Below, in pieces: positions 27,787-40,952 of a stretch of DNA of 64,000 nucleotides. The DNA is from Viscum album. Its lineage: Eukaryota > Streptophyta > Magnoliopsida > Santalales > Viscaceae. A program made the translations under genes and the position numbers. Each line of letters begins with the position of its first letter. Positions within the stretch are counted from its first letter, which is position 1. The stretch spans positions 2,129,736,024 to 2,129,800,023 of the forward strand of contig OY728122.1 of the NCBI GenBank assembly GCA_963277665.1, read 5' to 3'. Under the pieces are notes generated by a model, which was given only the letters and a program-made list of their open reading frames with translations, was not told the origin of the DNA and did no database searches.

Positions 27787-27797
27787 CTCTAATACCA
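27787..27797 (-). promoter_or_regulatory. primer-binding site (tRNA-Met type)
   Basis: CTCTAATACCA on the plus strand is TGGTATTAGAG on the minus strand, three bases from the LTR end. It differs at one position from TGGTATCAGAG, which is complementary to the 3' end of plant initiator tRNA-Met. This fixes the element's direction and names the 27801-32715 copy as the 5' LTR. Confidence 0.8.
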
Positions 27798-28451
27798 CTT
27801 TGTAATGTCCCAACCTAGCTCAACCCTGAAATGGTGGATGGACCAATCACCAAATTCCCTCAAAGAAATCTCCCCATATGGTAGAGGCTGTCAACTAGTA
27901 GTGAGGGTCTAAGGACAGTTAGTGGGGAGAATATACCCTCTTATCAGTATTACACAACGGTATATCGGAGTAAATAACAAACAATGATAGTAAATAGAGA
28001 AAGCAGTCTAATAAATGATAATAAAGTGGAAGGAAGATTTTATAAATCATGTATAAACAAATTCCCAACTCCAATTATACAGCAGATGCATTCATGACAT
28101 GATAATGATACAGAAATGTAAAATACTGAACAAAACATCATTCTTTAAAATACATTACAAAACTAAATAAACAATGACTCCAAGCCCTGAGGGCGGTCTC
28201 CTCGGGCATCCTGAGAATTCGTTGTCCATTTCTCCTATCTTCCAAGTAAATGCAAACAGAAAAATCCTACAACCAAATAGAATCTACTCGGGTACCCCAG
28301 TGCAATCGTAGTCCGATGACGGTGTGAGAGATAAATCTTAGTAGGTTGGGACCACTGGTGTCTACCCCAAATCTATACAATTAATAAATAATCTACATCG
28401 TGTGAAAGCATTCATAAATCATGTAAGCAATAAAATGTAACTATATACCGA

Positions 28452-28682
28452 ACAACATATTTCAGACCTCAGCTGGTGTCAGAACATGCATTATACATTT
28501 GTCTTGCATACTCACCAATAATTATATAATCATTTTCATTTTTCAATTATTCAAACCTCATTAAATTATGATTGACTAGAGATACGTCCTAAGCCCGATA
28601 TCCCCTGTATAAGTCACTCACCACAGATGTCGCTAAAGTCCATATATGTAATCAAAATAATGACTGAATCTATGATTGTTTT
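28452..28682. other. segment present in only one LARD LTR
   Basis: The flanks CTATATACC and CTTGGATAACA align with 22201-22210 and about 22228 in the sister LTR, where only a short spacer separates them. The roughly 230 bp here account for the 228-bp length difference between LTRs. No terminal repeats were seen, so a deletion in the sister copy is as likely as an insertion here. Confidence 0.7.
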
Positions 28683-29045
28683 TTTCTTGGATAACACATC
28701 ATTAGTTATTCAATTTATTCTTCCATATACTATGTATGATCTAATCAACTAAAATAGTGATTCCCTCCTAGGTCCTTCCACTAATAGTGATTCAGCCAAT
28801 TCATTAATAATTTTGAACCCTTTCTCATATTCAATTCACAAATTATTATGTCACAAATTTTTTCATTAACCATTAATTCATTTCATATAAGACCAATTAG
28901 ACCCATAGTCCAATGTCAATTAATGGGTGTAGGATATCATGTATACCAACCTCGTGAGTATTTGGATTGTCAATCCTTGTCTCACAACCCATGGGTATTT
29001 GGAGTATCAGTCCATGGCCTATAAAAATTATTTTCAAGTAAGCTG

Positions 29046-29256
29046 GGTGTAGAACGCCATGTCTAGCACCCCGTGTGTATTTGGAACTTCACCCCTTGTC
29101 TCACAACTCGTTTATCAATCATATGTATATATTTATCATTTGTGTAGAACAACATGTCTATCACCCTGTGAGTATTTGGACCTTCAGTCCTTGTCTCACG
29201 ACCCGTTTATCAATCATACATATATATTTATCATTGGTGTAGAACACCATGTTTAA
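29046..29256 (+). repeat. 95-bp minisatellite in right LARD LTR
   Basis: Units start at 29046, 29141 and 29236 (GGTGTAGAAC, TGTGTAGAAC, GGTGTAGAAC), with the same 95-bp period and internal blocks as in the left LTR. Copy number is equal in both LTRs, so the array predates this insertion. Confidence 0.8.
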
Positions 29257-30281
29257 TACCCAAAAATAATCAATTAATTAACTCATAAATTAATTAGTCC
29301 AATCCATTAATTAATACAACAACTTATTAACAACATAAATCACCCATAAAATAAGTCATAAATTAATTAACCATTCAACATCTCAATAGTAATAATTAAT
29401 TAACAATTAATTATTCTTAGGAAGCCTACTAAAAAATTTACTCAACATTTAATTATCAAAATTCTTTAACAAGTCTGATCCTATCCACTCAAACATTGAT
29501 TTTTCCATGACTTTAACAATTTACATGCATGTTTTAATCATCTCAAAACATGATTAACAAAGCCCTGATATTTTTCAACCATCTCTCACAACATATCATA
29601 TTTTTAAATAACTCCATCCAGGATAGTATAAGGCATGTAAGAATAATACAGATCAAAAGGTACCCTTTTCCAACAGTCGTAACGAACAATCAATTCACAG
29701 TCTTAATTTAATGCATGCAAATTAATTAATTCAAAAATTAATTAATTAATTAAATATTATCTATATACCCAATAATCAATTAATTAATTATTTACCTTTT
29801 AACAAATAATAATAAATCCATCCATTAATTATTACTAGTTTCCAATTTATATTTCAATCATGTCAAATATTCAATATTCTCAACAATCAGTAAAATACAC
29901 AATTTTATTCCAACTCATGACTTGATAATTATTTCTAATGTTAATTAACCTATTACCCATTATAACCATCCAAATAATTTAATTGTTCAATCATATACCA
30001 TTAACCAAATTAGAAAAACTTGCATAAAATCAACACATGTTCAAGTCATCATTTATCTTATGTGTGTCGTATCATTAAATAACATCAAAAGTGTCTTTAA
30101 TCGACATATCATAATCATGGAAACTGAGATTCTCAATTTATTTAAAAAATCTATGATTCCTAAATAAAGTGTTAAGGATTTGGGACCATATCTCTGGGTA
30201 ACACCATTTTAAATCAGAAGAACTTTAATATACATGTAGGCAACCAGTCCACAATGAGTCCGCAATCACACGCACACAATT

Positions 30282-30283
<2 letters not shown>

Positions 30284-30312
<29 letters not shown>
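30284..30312. repeat. (TA)n microsatellite
   Basis: A TA run of about fourteen units, longer than the allelic run in the sister LTR at 23829. The difference is ordinary slippage. Confidence 0.85.
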
Positions 30313-30315
<3 letters not shown>

Positions 30316-30700
30316 CACACGTGTCCTAAATAAAATATAAATAAAACTCAAATATTAAAAAGGTACTCAAAATCAAAGCACTAAGGAATAACACACCTCT
30401 ATCTATGTACCAGGGAATCATATAAATTATCAACCCCTTAATTAAATGATGAAAAACAATACCATGATTATATAAGATTACTTAAAACATGACAGAATAT
30501 TGAAAACAATCCCATCTGTCTTGCCTTTATCAACGGATTCTGGAATATGGTCCAAAGGGTCTAGAGAAGCCTCTTGCACATCCCTAGAACCGAAGAAACA
30601 AGAAAACACAATAAAACCTAAACCTTAGGGTTCTTCCTGAGAAAACAGGGCAAGGGAGGAGCCAAACGGCCGATGCGAATCAAAAAAAAATACAAAAAGA

Positions 30701-30860
30701 CTCACCTCGCTGAGATGGACACACTTCGAGAAGGCACCGGGAGAATTCGATTGCGCAAAGTTGCTCCATCGGGGGGTGTTGCGCACCTCATAAAAGGGGC
30801 CTTGTACGTTTTTGTTGTTCTTCCCTTATGGTGGTGTGCCACCCTCATGTTTTATCCCCC
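30701..30860 (-). promoter_or_regulatory. LARD right LTR TATA-like box and splice donor
   Basis: The minus-strand GGGGGATAAAACATG box (to 30860) and the GAG|GTGAGTC donor (30705-30701) are about 155 nt apart, 1.85 kb from the LTR start. As this is the 5' LTR, it is the likely promoter of the element. The start of transcription and use of the donor are inferred. The plus-strand frame 30673-30888 is its antisense. Confidence 0.42.
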
Positions 30861-31560
30861 AATTATCAATTACACCCATGATAAATAAATTGTCGTAATA
30901 TAATAATAATGACATTTATTATTCTCATTTAATATAATGTTACTTCATTAACTAACCATTAAATAAATGTTTCACAATTAATTTTGGAATCCCCCATTAA
31001 TCATACAATCAAATTAATACAGCAAAAACAATAATATCCTTATTATTATTTGATTAAATATTTTTTTATTTAAAATTAAATAAAAATAAATCATTTTAAA
31101 AACTGTATAACTGCACATCTGACCTGCACCATTCGACTAACTGTGCACAACCCGATATCTACATTTAAAATGGTATAATTAAATTAAACTCAACTCCATA
31201 TTTAATCATCATCTAATATTACAATTTAAAATTACATGTCTTCAATAATTCCCAACTTCTCATTTACACATTATTTAATTAAATTCATTTAGAAAATCTA
31301 ATTAAATAATTTCCCCACTTCATATTTTTTTAATTAAATTCTCTCAACAGAATTTAATTAATTTTAATAACTCCAACTCATAATTATATAATTATTTTTC
31401 TCAACATAAATTAATTAAATAAAAACATATTCTTCATAACGATTAATTAAATTCTTATTGACCATTAACATAATTAATTAAAACCCCAAAAAAATCAATT
31501 ATTATAATTATAATCAATAATAATAGCAACCACCCATAATACCATAATAATAATAACTGA

Positions 31561-31587
31561 ATTATTATTATTATTATTATTATTATT
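31561..31587. repeat. (ATT)n microsatellite
   Basis: About nine ATT units lie within the right LARD LTR. Similar short ATT/AAT runs are scattered through both LTR distal thirds. Confidence 0.8.
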
Positions 31588-32715
31588 CAACCTTAGATAA
31601 AACCAAACACCTTTTATTAAATTAAAAAACTTCTTTATTAATTTCGAAACTCCTTATTCAATTATATGTTTCATTGAGATGCCCAAAAGCTTCATTAATT
31701 TCACATAACAATTACACCTCATTAAACATCAAATTAAAATTTTTTAACCTAAATGTTACACCCCATTTAATTTAAAATGATTCTTCATTCATTATTATCT
31801 TTATAAACATTTCATAATTAATTATGAAACTCCTAGTTTATTACAATATCTTTAATTAGATAAAAACTCAAACCCATAACACTTAATTTAATTTGGATAA
31901 TAACAATTGTTTTGCATTCAAAAAACTAAAATAATAATAATATCATTATTTTTATTATTATTTCAAATTTTCATAAACCCAACACCAATACTTAATAACA
32001 ATGCTTCATTAAATCTGAAACTCCTCATTTTATTAAATGTTTCTTTGAGAAGCTCTAAAGCCACATTAAATTCTCATAAATGATAAACTCATTTAAAATG
32101 CAATTAAAATCACAATTCATTAAAATAATTTATGACCCCATAATAATAATCATAAAATTATTATTATTAGAACATTCCTCTATTTAATAATAAATGGTCA
32201 TTTAATAATTCGGGAAGTCTTCATTTAATTAAAACGGTTCTTCGATAAACCCAAAATCTACATTAATTTATTCAATCGTCATTTAATTAATTATTTATCA
32301 TTAATTTAATTAAAAAACCACAATAATATTATTAATAATATCTTAATTATTATTATAATTATTAATATTATTAAAATATTCTTTTAATTGATCACAATCT
32401 CCAATAAAATCTTATTTAATTAAATTAAATAATTTATTAAATAGGGTAAACTGCACGGGTTGGACCGCAACCGTGTCCTACCCGTGCAGATTCATTAAAG
32501 TGGACATTTATGGATCTGGTTCTCCCGAGAATCATCAGGTAACCCAATAAAAATTATCAGGTAATTACGTAATTCCATAAATTTCAACTTTAGGTGCTCC
32601 CACACTTGGAATAAAATTACAGAGATCAGATTAAAAAAATGACCCATCGATAAACCAAAAAGAAATTTGAAAACCTTCATATTTTAACCCAGTTAATAAA
32701 ACATGGGACTTTACA

Positions 32716-32720
32716 TATCA
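32716..32720. repeat. target site duplication, right copy
   Basis: TATCA follows GGGACTTTACA directly and is identical to 21554-21558. Confidence 0.9.
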
Positions 32721-35580
32721 ATATGGATGGGATTAAATCATTATATTTTTAAGAGGACAAAAAATATCACAAAACAAAACACCTACAAAAACGAAAGCAA
32801 TTATTACACAAAACAAGATTTTAAAAAGGAATTTTTTATAAATTTGTAATATAATGTAATTTTCAAATAATATGTTGTATTATATGTGAGTATATTTTAA
32901 TTACAGGATTTATAATAAAATTATATTTTTTTAAGGAGGATATAACATGTATGTGGAAAGTCAAGACTTGAGGTACAATTTTTCTCCTCTTACATTATTC
33001 CTGTGGGATATATGATATATTCCCAGAATATTCATGTTATGTGGCCTATATAATTTCTGAAGACATGTTATATAATGATTTTAATATAGTTTGGGATATT
33101 AAATGTCTCAATGGAAATTATTATTTCTCGGATCTTGTCATTCAAAAGCTACACAAATAGTAATTTGATTTCAAGTCTCACTTTTATTTCATCAAGACAT
33201 ATGGCTTATTCAATAATTGTTAATTTGGGTGGTGTATATACATCCAATTGATTTATTCTATTATAATTATACTTAATTTTTTAGGATTTAATTATACATC
33301 AATTTTATAAATTTTATGGTGTTTTATTGTCCAAAAGTTACCAAATTGATAAGGTAATTTTGTCTTAATTTGCCTTCATTGAGACACATGTTTTTTTATT
33401 AACCTATAAATATCATGTATAAATTACCATTTTAATTAATATATCTTAAATATATTTAATTTAATTATATTATATTATTTATGTAATTATATTTTTTCAT
33501 GGGTTTTATGATTCAATGATTATGAGTTGGTTTGAGTTTATTTATAAGATCTCATCCCTTATTGGGATTGTTTATGATTATGATTATATAAACGAAATAT
33601 TATAACCTATATCTCAAAAATTATAATTATTTTACTTCTAATATTTTTTTCATGTTATATGTATTTAATGTTTCACATTCCCACTCTTTGTAACTTAAGA
33701 TTATTAATATGTTTTTAATAAAAGATTACTTTATTTTTCTATTTGGTAAGAAATCTATTTTATTCAAAAACCATGATTCCTAATAATATTTCCCAAATTA
33801 ATTTTAAATTATATATTAATAAAATTTTAAATGAAATTTATTTTTAATTTGTGTTGCAATTTAAAATGGTGTTTAATTTTTTGAGGATTCTTTATTAATT
33901 TTTAAAATATATTTTCAAATAAAAGGATTTCAATATGTTTTCAATCATTTTCGATATGTTTCCATTCATATTTTTGAAGAATAGTTTTTAACAATGTTTT
34001 CTGAATTACCTTATATGTTATAAAAAATATTTTAAATTAAAATGTTTTCAAAATTATTAATGGAATTCATTATAAAATTTCAATTATATTTTAAATGAAA
34101 TGTTTTTAAAATTATTTTCAATCTTCCATTATATGTTTTCAATCTGATTTTCAAAGAAAGGTATTTCATTAACCACGAGGGTTCAATTATAGATTTTAAA
34201 TGATATTTATAAATTAAAAGGTATAAAATAAATATCATTTCAAGTGGTTTTTAAAATTATTTTTTGTGATTCCATTATATGTTTTGAAACATTTATTTTT
34301 GAAGAAAAGGATGTTCAAATTTTTTTTAAATAAAATTTTATTTTTATTAAGAAATGACTTTGGAGGATATTTCATAATTATTCCCCATATTATATGTAAT
34401 CCATGATTGTACTTCTTTCATTACGGTGGATATTATCTAAGGTTATAAATCATATTATTTCTCTTAACATTTTATGTTTTTATGTAATGATTTAAATGAA
34501 TATGGTTTTTCATTAGTTGGTAATATTTTTACGAACCCCTTTCTCTTTCTTGGGTTATAAGCTAACGAAACATGTTTTTCATTCATGGTTCATTAACTAA
34601 TGAAACCTTCTTATATTAATAGGTTATAAAATTATGAAATTTATAAGAAATAGGTAAATTTTATATTGGTTATGATATTATGTTATGATTATGATACCCA
34701 ATTCATTTCATGGGTAATTACACGATGTTTACAAAACCAATAACTTTTATGGGTCATATTAAGATGAATGTTTGTTTATATATGGGTAGACATATGAATG
34801 ATTTAACTATTGATTGGGTGGGACATATATCTCTAAACAATTAATTGAGTAAATATCAATTTATCATGATATATGAAGGGCTAAAAATGTGTGTAAATTT
34901 AGATTAGTAAATGACTTAGTTTACTAAGATGTTATTTGGAGTAAACCTAGACTACTACGATAGTCCTCAGAGTGAACCTAGACAACTGAGATAGTCTTGG
35001 TTGTGAACTTAAACTAAAAATATGGTTTGGAGACATAACTCATTCAACTATAAGGAATGGTATATGACTAGGGATGGTAGGGTGTCGCACCTAGTAGTGG
35101 TATCCCCCAATAAGTGGCCTGATATGTTATGAAAATTGGTATTGACTTATAGGTAATGATTTTATTTAATTATATGTCTACACAATTTATATGTATTATT
35201 CATATGTTATTCCTTTAGAATAAAGTTTAGGTATTACATTAGGATTCATTGTTTATGAACTTCTAATCATTATGCCACGATTCATTTTTTCACACTTTGA
35301 TGTGTAGGGTATTATTTTTCAATTGTATTCTCATATTCCCAAACACTTATGTTTATATTATGTTATGGTATCTCTTTTATTTACCCTTATAAATCATCTA
35401 ATGCCACTCTTTCTTATGATTACTATACCCATAATTTGTAGAAAGGTTTTATGTAATAGTATTCAAGAGGAGGATATTTATGGGGGTTGTTGAATATCAT
35501 TCGACAATATAGAGTGTTATGTTTTCACGTTTCCAATGACAATATTCTATTACAGACCACGGTAATCAATTTGGTAAATT
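32721..35580 (+). mobile_element. long LTR, copy 3, right part
   Basis: This is the continuation of the LTR split by the LARD. It aligns with copy 2 from about 14.35 to 17.39 kb. Shared blocks include GTGTGGTGTATATACAT-like sequence (copy 2 about 14.66 kb, here about 33.23 kb), the TTTTCAAA/TTTTAAAT block (33.8-34.4 kb), a CCTAGACTACTACGATAGTC direct-repeat pair (about 34.95 kb), a GTCGCACCTAGTAGTGGTAT block (about 35.08 kb), an acceptor-like AG at 35440-35441 and TGAATATCATTCGACAATAT near 35.49 kb. Joined to 19310-21558 the LTR is about 5.1 kb. The right end is approximate. Confidence 0.6.
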
Positions 35581-38500
35581 TGTTGAATATTAATTGAAAG
35601 TTATGTAATATGCATGTACATTAAGCTTCTGACACTATATCATTACAAATATGTTTTCAAAAGTTGAGATTCATTTACTATGTGCGATACTATAACCCCT
35701 TCATGTCCACATTTGAAAGATTAATGAAGTAACAATGTAATTTATCATAGGAAAACATAGTTCCATATAGGATTATGATATTGTAGGAGTATTGGATAAT
35801 TTACAGATGTATTTATTTTGAAATTCTTTCTTATCTATGAGACATAATTTTTAAAATATCTATGCATGTTATATAGGCTTGATATTGTGAATTTACATAT
35901 AGTTCCAATTATATTTATATAAGATCCCGACATGTATCAGTCATTTGGATTCTAAAATGGAATATATATGGATATGTGGCCTCCATTGAATCTAAGTAGG
36001 TTAGATAACAAATTATGAAATAAGGTTACTGAATAGACGATCTTGATTTTGAATGATTGTCTACATGCATGGATTTATGAATTTTTTGGACATATTTTTA
36101 AATTTAATTATGGTTGATTCTCGATATAATTATTTCATATAAACATTGATCTATATAGAACTCCATAAATAAAAAATTGATATCAATGGTTCATATAATA
36201 TGGCTATTTGGAAGTTGGTAATATGGTAATAAGTTAGAAAAGAATTTTTGAAGTGTGTTCAATGATATTTCAAGTGATTTTAATATAGGTAGTTACATAT
36301 AATATGATCCATAACCTATGTTTTAGCTAATGGATATGACTGAAAGAGTAAATCATCAGTGTCGATGTATAGTTATGTGTATCAACTATATGTTCACATT
36401 AATATATGATGTAGTAATGAAATCCTGCACAACGAATTGTTTTCTTGATTCATATTATTGATCTGATAAATATTTTCAAATGCTAGTTTTATATTTCATT
36501 ACATCATATAAATAAATTTATAAAAATTATCTTCTACAACATTGAAAATATGAGTTAAACCAAATTGATATTATAAAAAATAATGAAGTCGAGTACCATC
36601 ATGATGCATCATTTTTTGTTAATCTAATGTGTAACATCGACCCTTAATAGTGGTTGATTCATGGAGAAAAATTACATTTTTATTTATTATAGTAGTTGTG
36701 ATATATTAAAATGGATCCTTTATTGGAAGATATAGATATGAATGAATGATGGAAAATTCTATTTATCAATTCACAATATATAAATTTATCTCAAGGATGA
36801 TAATCTCTCAATGGATTATATTTTAGATCCTATGGAAAAAAATTTTGATCAATTTATTTTAATATTATATTTAAGAAGAGGTATGAGGTATTTCTGGGGT
36901 CAGTGGTGGACCTGGATCTTAAATTATTGAGTTTGCAATGGTTTATTGTTGAAAATTCTATTTAATTTTTAACTACATGGAAAAATGTTGGGATATATGG
37001 TGTGACATACATCATGGATGAAATGTTCATTTATTTTTAATTGTGGTTCTTACATGTGATGTTTATTATGATATTCATTATTACAAAAGGAATAAGGCCA
37101 TACCATAATGGTAACCTTCTATTTTTTCGACCATTAAGCTATAATAGTTGTTCCATGACATAGATGATGATTCCAAGACATTTCCTTTGATAGGATTCTA
37201 TAATAGGTGATCATAATTAAAGGGTAGTAACATGTATTTGATGATGATTTTGTAATGTTAAATCTATATATTCATTCTAGAAACCAATAAATCCCATACC
37301 TCCACCACCCTTAACCTCTACATGGATAACTTGTGAATTCAGAATCATTAAGGGGAAAAATTCTATCATCTGATAAACTTATCTATTTCATTTTGTTTTA
37401 ATCATCATTAAATTATCATTATAAATACAAGAAAGATCATTCATTTTTTGAATTTAGAATATCATTATAAATTTTTATATTGGATAATCCCAAATTATGA
37501 GGTTTTTGGAATTATCAGAATATTTTAATGGAATGAACTTTAGTGAATATGCATTGTATGGTGAGTTCCCACTTAAAATCCTGTTATGTATACCTTAAAC
37601 CTTTATCTTATTTATATTACGTTTTCCTTTGTGAATCATATGTGTGTGTCTGATTTGGTCTTGTATTTTCTATATAATGATATCATGGTATTGCTGGGGG
37701 TTTCTTTTATATGTAGTGGAAAGAATAGATTTTTTGTATGTATGAGGTGGATTTAATGTGGGGAAGCCTTAATATAGTATACAGTTTTCAGAATGTATGT
37801 CTACAAGATAAGGTTAGGTCATGAGTAAGCTGTTTGGGATTTGTTTAGTATGGGGTGACATGGTAAGAGGATATGAGTTACATGAACCATAAATGTGGTA
37901 GGGGAATAAATATGGGTGAATAAGGTAACTTATATGGATTGTTTTGGGAGATGAAAATGGGATATACTATTGGAACAATTATTCTTTATATTTTTCTTTA
38001 CATTGATGTAATCTTCATTAAACCGTCTTAATATTAGTACTTCCTTCAACTTATACTATGTTATATTTGAACTAATTATTAGGTTTCTATAATTAGATAA
38101 ATATAGTCATATTTTTATTTTAGGAAATGAGATGATTGATGTTGAGGCTATCCCTGTATAGTGTTTTGATCCAGATATGATGATGTGTTCCACTTATAAT
38201 ATAATTTTGGATAGTCTAAGACATTATGCACTTTATCCTAAGGCGAGAGTGGATATTGGATGATATGATTCTCAAATTCCTATTTATGTGAGGATGTGTT
38301 TTCAGAACTGTTGTAAAAAAAACCATTAAGTGAGAGTGGATGTTCCCTTGTTATATAGTTAGTCTTCCTTAGTAGATAGAGTAAAGAATAATACATGAAA
38401 TTTTAATAATGTCGGGTGGGAGGTATGTCTCAATACATGATTCAACACATCCAATGAGTGATGCATGAAAAATGAATTATATGGGATTTCTGCTCAAATA

Positions 38501-40600
38501 AAATGGCTTTTGACAATCTCTATGATGTAGTAATCTATTTAGTTGTCGTTTCCTTCTGTTATAGGGTTGAAAGTGTTATGGTCATTCTAGTGAGATAGAG
38601 ATTTATAAATTAAATGATTTAAATGTTGATTTAAATTATAGTATGTAAAAAATCTACTCTAATATATATACTATAATAATGCTAATAAGGTTTCTATGTT
38701 GTCCTTCTAGGATTGTTTCCCATAGCATGCACAAGAACCTCATCTTCCATACCAGTTTTATTTCCGTGGAACCATTTTTGGAAAGGGCCATATAGTAGGT
38801 TGTTATGATTAAGGAGTGTGTTATGTCTTTTTTTGATGCAATTACATACTCTTGTTTAAATATTGGAACAATTTTTGGTTACCATTTATTCAATTTGTTT
38901 AACATGTTTTTAACTACCAAATGTCGGGAACCACTGACATAAATTTATGAATTGTTATATCACATCTTTATATTATATGTGATGAATGTTTTATGTGGGA
39001 TTATACTATATTTAGTTTTCATATTTAATATCTTCATTTTTTCTTTCATTTTGATGGTAATTCATACTAATATAATAGTTAAATAAAATCCTCTCAATAT
39101 CATGACATAATCCCTCAGCACTACAAAACTAAATTTTGACTATTCGGAAAGATGAATGAGCATTTCCTGCACAATAACATGACCATAGGTAACCAGTAGA
39201 TGGGGTGGTAAAATTTTAGCCAACTAAATATATTATGTAAACTACTATTTCTATTAGATTTTAAATTTTTTACAAATTATATGATTAGGTACTGAATTAT
39301 GTATTTTTAACAATATCACTACATCAACATACTTTTAATAAACTCATAATAGTTATCCAATACTGCCATTTTATTAGGTTCAAATGTGAATAATTATTTT
39401 TTATTGGAACATATTATCCATATAAAATAAATAGATTTTTTTTATTCTATTTTTTATTTAGTTCTAACACATTACCATTCTATTTCGGATAAGATTTTAT
39501 TATTATCATAGTAATCTTATTATTTATCAAATAAATTTTCAATATTATTTAAATATCAACTGATTTTTTTTGTTGTTTATAAAAACAAAATTTTAATAGT
39601 ATTATATCTTAATGTGAAAAAATATAACAAATTACTTAACTAAGATTTTAAAAAAAATAATTATAATAAATCATTATATTTTATGAATAATATAAAATAA
39701 TTTCCTTCATAAGTTAGTACAATTCATATAAAGGATCATAAAATTTTTTGTATTTATATATATTTCCAAATTATACTCCCTAAATTTAATTTTTTATATA
39801 TAAATGATCCTATAAAAACACATGGTCCCAATAATAGAATGGAAATTCAAAACTATAACATAACACCATTAATTGATATAATAAAATATGAATAATATAA
39901 CATTATTATTTATTCTTATCATAATTATCAGGTTAATTCAATTATTAATTTTATATATATGTTATATACTAAAAAACAACAAAATATATTTTTTAATATA
40001 CTTATTTAAATATTCAAAAAGTAATACATGTTTCATTATTGTAAATATTTTATTAATTATGAAATTTATTAATTCTTATATAAAAATTCATTTTCCAAAA
40101 TACCCCCACGTATAAAAAATGTATTTCCTTTTTACCAATTTTTTATTATACATATATCATATATAAATGTATTTAATTAAATGAGTTAATGATCATAATA
40201 ATGGAATAGGAATTAATTAATACTCCAAAAAATGAATATAATAATTTTAACTAACACAAATAAATATGAACATATTAGTACATTTAATAAATAAAACAAG
40301 TGCATAATGACTGATTAATAAAAAAATATAAAATGATAGGAGATTATAAATTAAGATAAATAAATCAAAAATTGTGGAATAAAATATACAATTTAAATGA
40401 TATTCTTTTTCTAAGAAAATCATGACACCATGATTAATGTTATAATTGTATGTCATATGAAATCAATAAATGGAATACAAAGGATAAAATATTTTAAGGA
40501 AAAATAATATGTATCAGTAAAATGAGATATTATGACATGATATTACTAGAGATTCATCAGTTTCCTCCATCAAATCCATGAAATTCACTTCATGTATTTT
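35581..40600. other. decayed, unrecognised A+T-rich region
   Basis: By position this is internal retroelement sequence downstream of LTR copy 3, but no gag, protease, RT or integrase motif could be read in either direction. The stretch 37.7-38.5 kb is richer in G and looks like former coding sequence, with many stops. Open frames at 39888-40115 and 40247-40456 are hydrophobic, A+T-driven and not credible genes. Confidence 0.35.
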
Positions 40601-40941
40601 CTATTTCATTTGTGTTCTCTTTTCCCCCATGGTTTCCGTTTGAAATTTGAAGAAAAATTGAGGATTTCTATGGATAGATCTAGGCATGATTTTGGCGCAT
40701 GATTAGTTGTAGCCTTGTGCCCAATCCAGGTAACCAAGAGGTAGGATACAAAATCAATTGTGTGGACACCACACATTTGTGCACCCCGGCCCAGGTGTTT
40801 GTGCAGTCAATAAAGACAATTATCATAGTTACCATGCTCTTTACTAAACCATGCAGCAAAACTCTGGGGTCAATCCGGATTATTAAAAAAAATTACATAC
40901 CATTTCCCCTTCAGGAAATAATCTTAGTCTACCCCTTTTCT

Positions 40942-40952
40942 CCCCCCCCCCC
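40942..40952. repeat. 11-base C homopolymer
   Basis: A run of eleven C in the leader-like part of the left gypsy LTR. The right LTR has CTCCCCC at the matching place, so the run expanded here. It is also a place where sequencing length errors are likely. Confidence 0.85.

Larger units (their letters stand above)
26246..27800 (-). other. LARD internal region, no coding seen
   Basis: The 1555 bp between the two LTRs have stops in every frame and no gag, protease, RT or integrase motif on either strand. This interior is somewhat richer in G+C than the outer DNA. Regions like this in LARDs are thought to carry packaging and priming signals rather than proteins; that role is inferred. Confidence 0.7.
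21559..32715 (-). mobile_element. LARD-like non-autonomous LTR retrotransposon
   Basis: This is a complete 11157-bp element flanked by TATCA. Two direct LTRs, 4687 and 4915 bp, both begin TGTAAYGTCC and end GGGACTTTACA on the plus strand. They enclose only 1555 bp with no visible gag or pol. The primer-binding site sits beside the right-hand LTR and reads TGGTATTAGAG on the minus strand, one mismatch from the initiator-Met type TGGTATCAGAG. A purine-rich AAGGTGGGTAT (minus) abuts the left LTR. The element therefore reads right to left. LTRs longer than the interior and the lack of coding fit large retrotransposon derivatives (LARDs), which depend on enzymes from an autonomous partner. In the first 40 LTR positions 8 differ, 7 of them transitions, so the insertion is old. 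Confidence 0.9.
27801..32715 (-). repeat. LARD LTR, 5' copy (right on map)
   Basis: The 4915-bp LTR is collinear with 21559-26245. It carries the 95-bp minisatellite (29046-29256), a longer (TA)n run (30284-30312), a TATA-like GGGGGATAAAA (minus, 30850-30860), a GCGAG|GTGAGTC donor (30701-30705) and an (ATT)n run (31561-31587). It holds about 230 bp absent from the sister LTR. Being next to the primer-binding site, this copy would drive transcription of the element toward lower coordinates. Confidence 0.88.

Noticed and set aside
21559..32715. Two independent full elements in tandem, instead of LTRs
   Set aside because: The single TATCA duplication at the outer edges only, together with PBS and PPT at the inner edges, fits one element with two LTRs.
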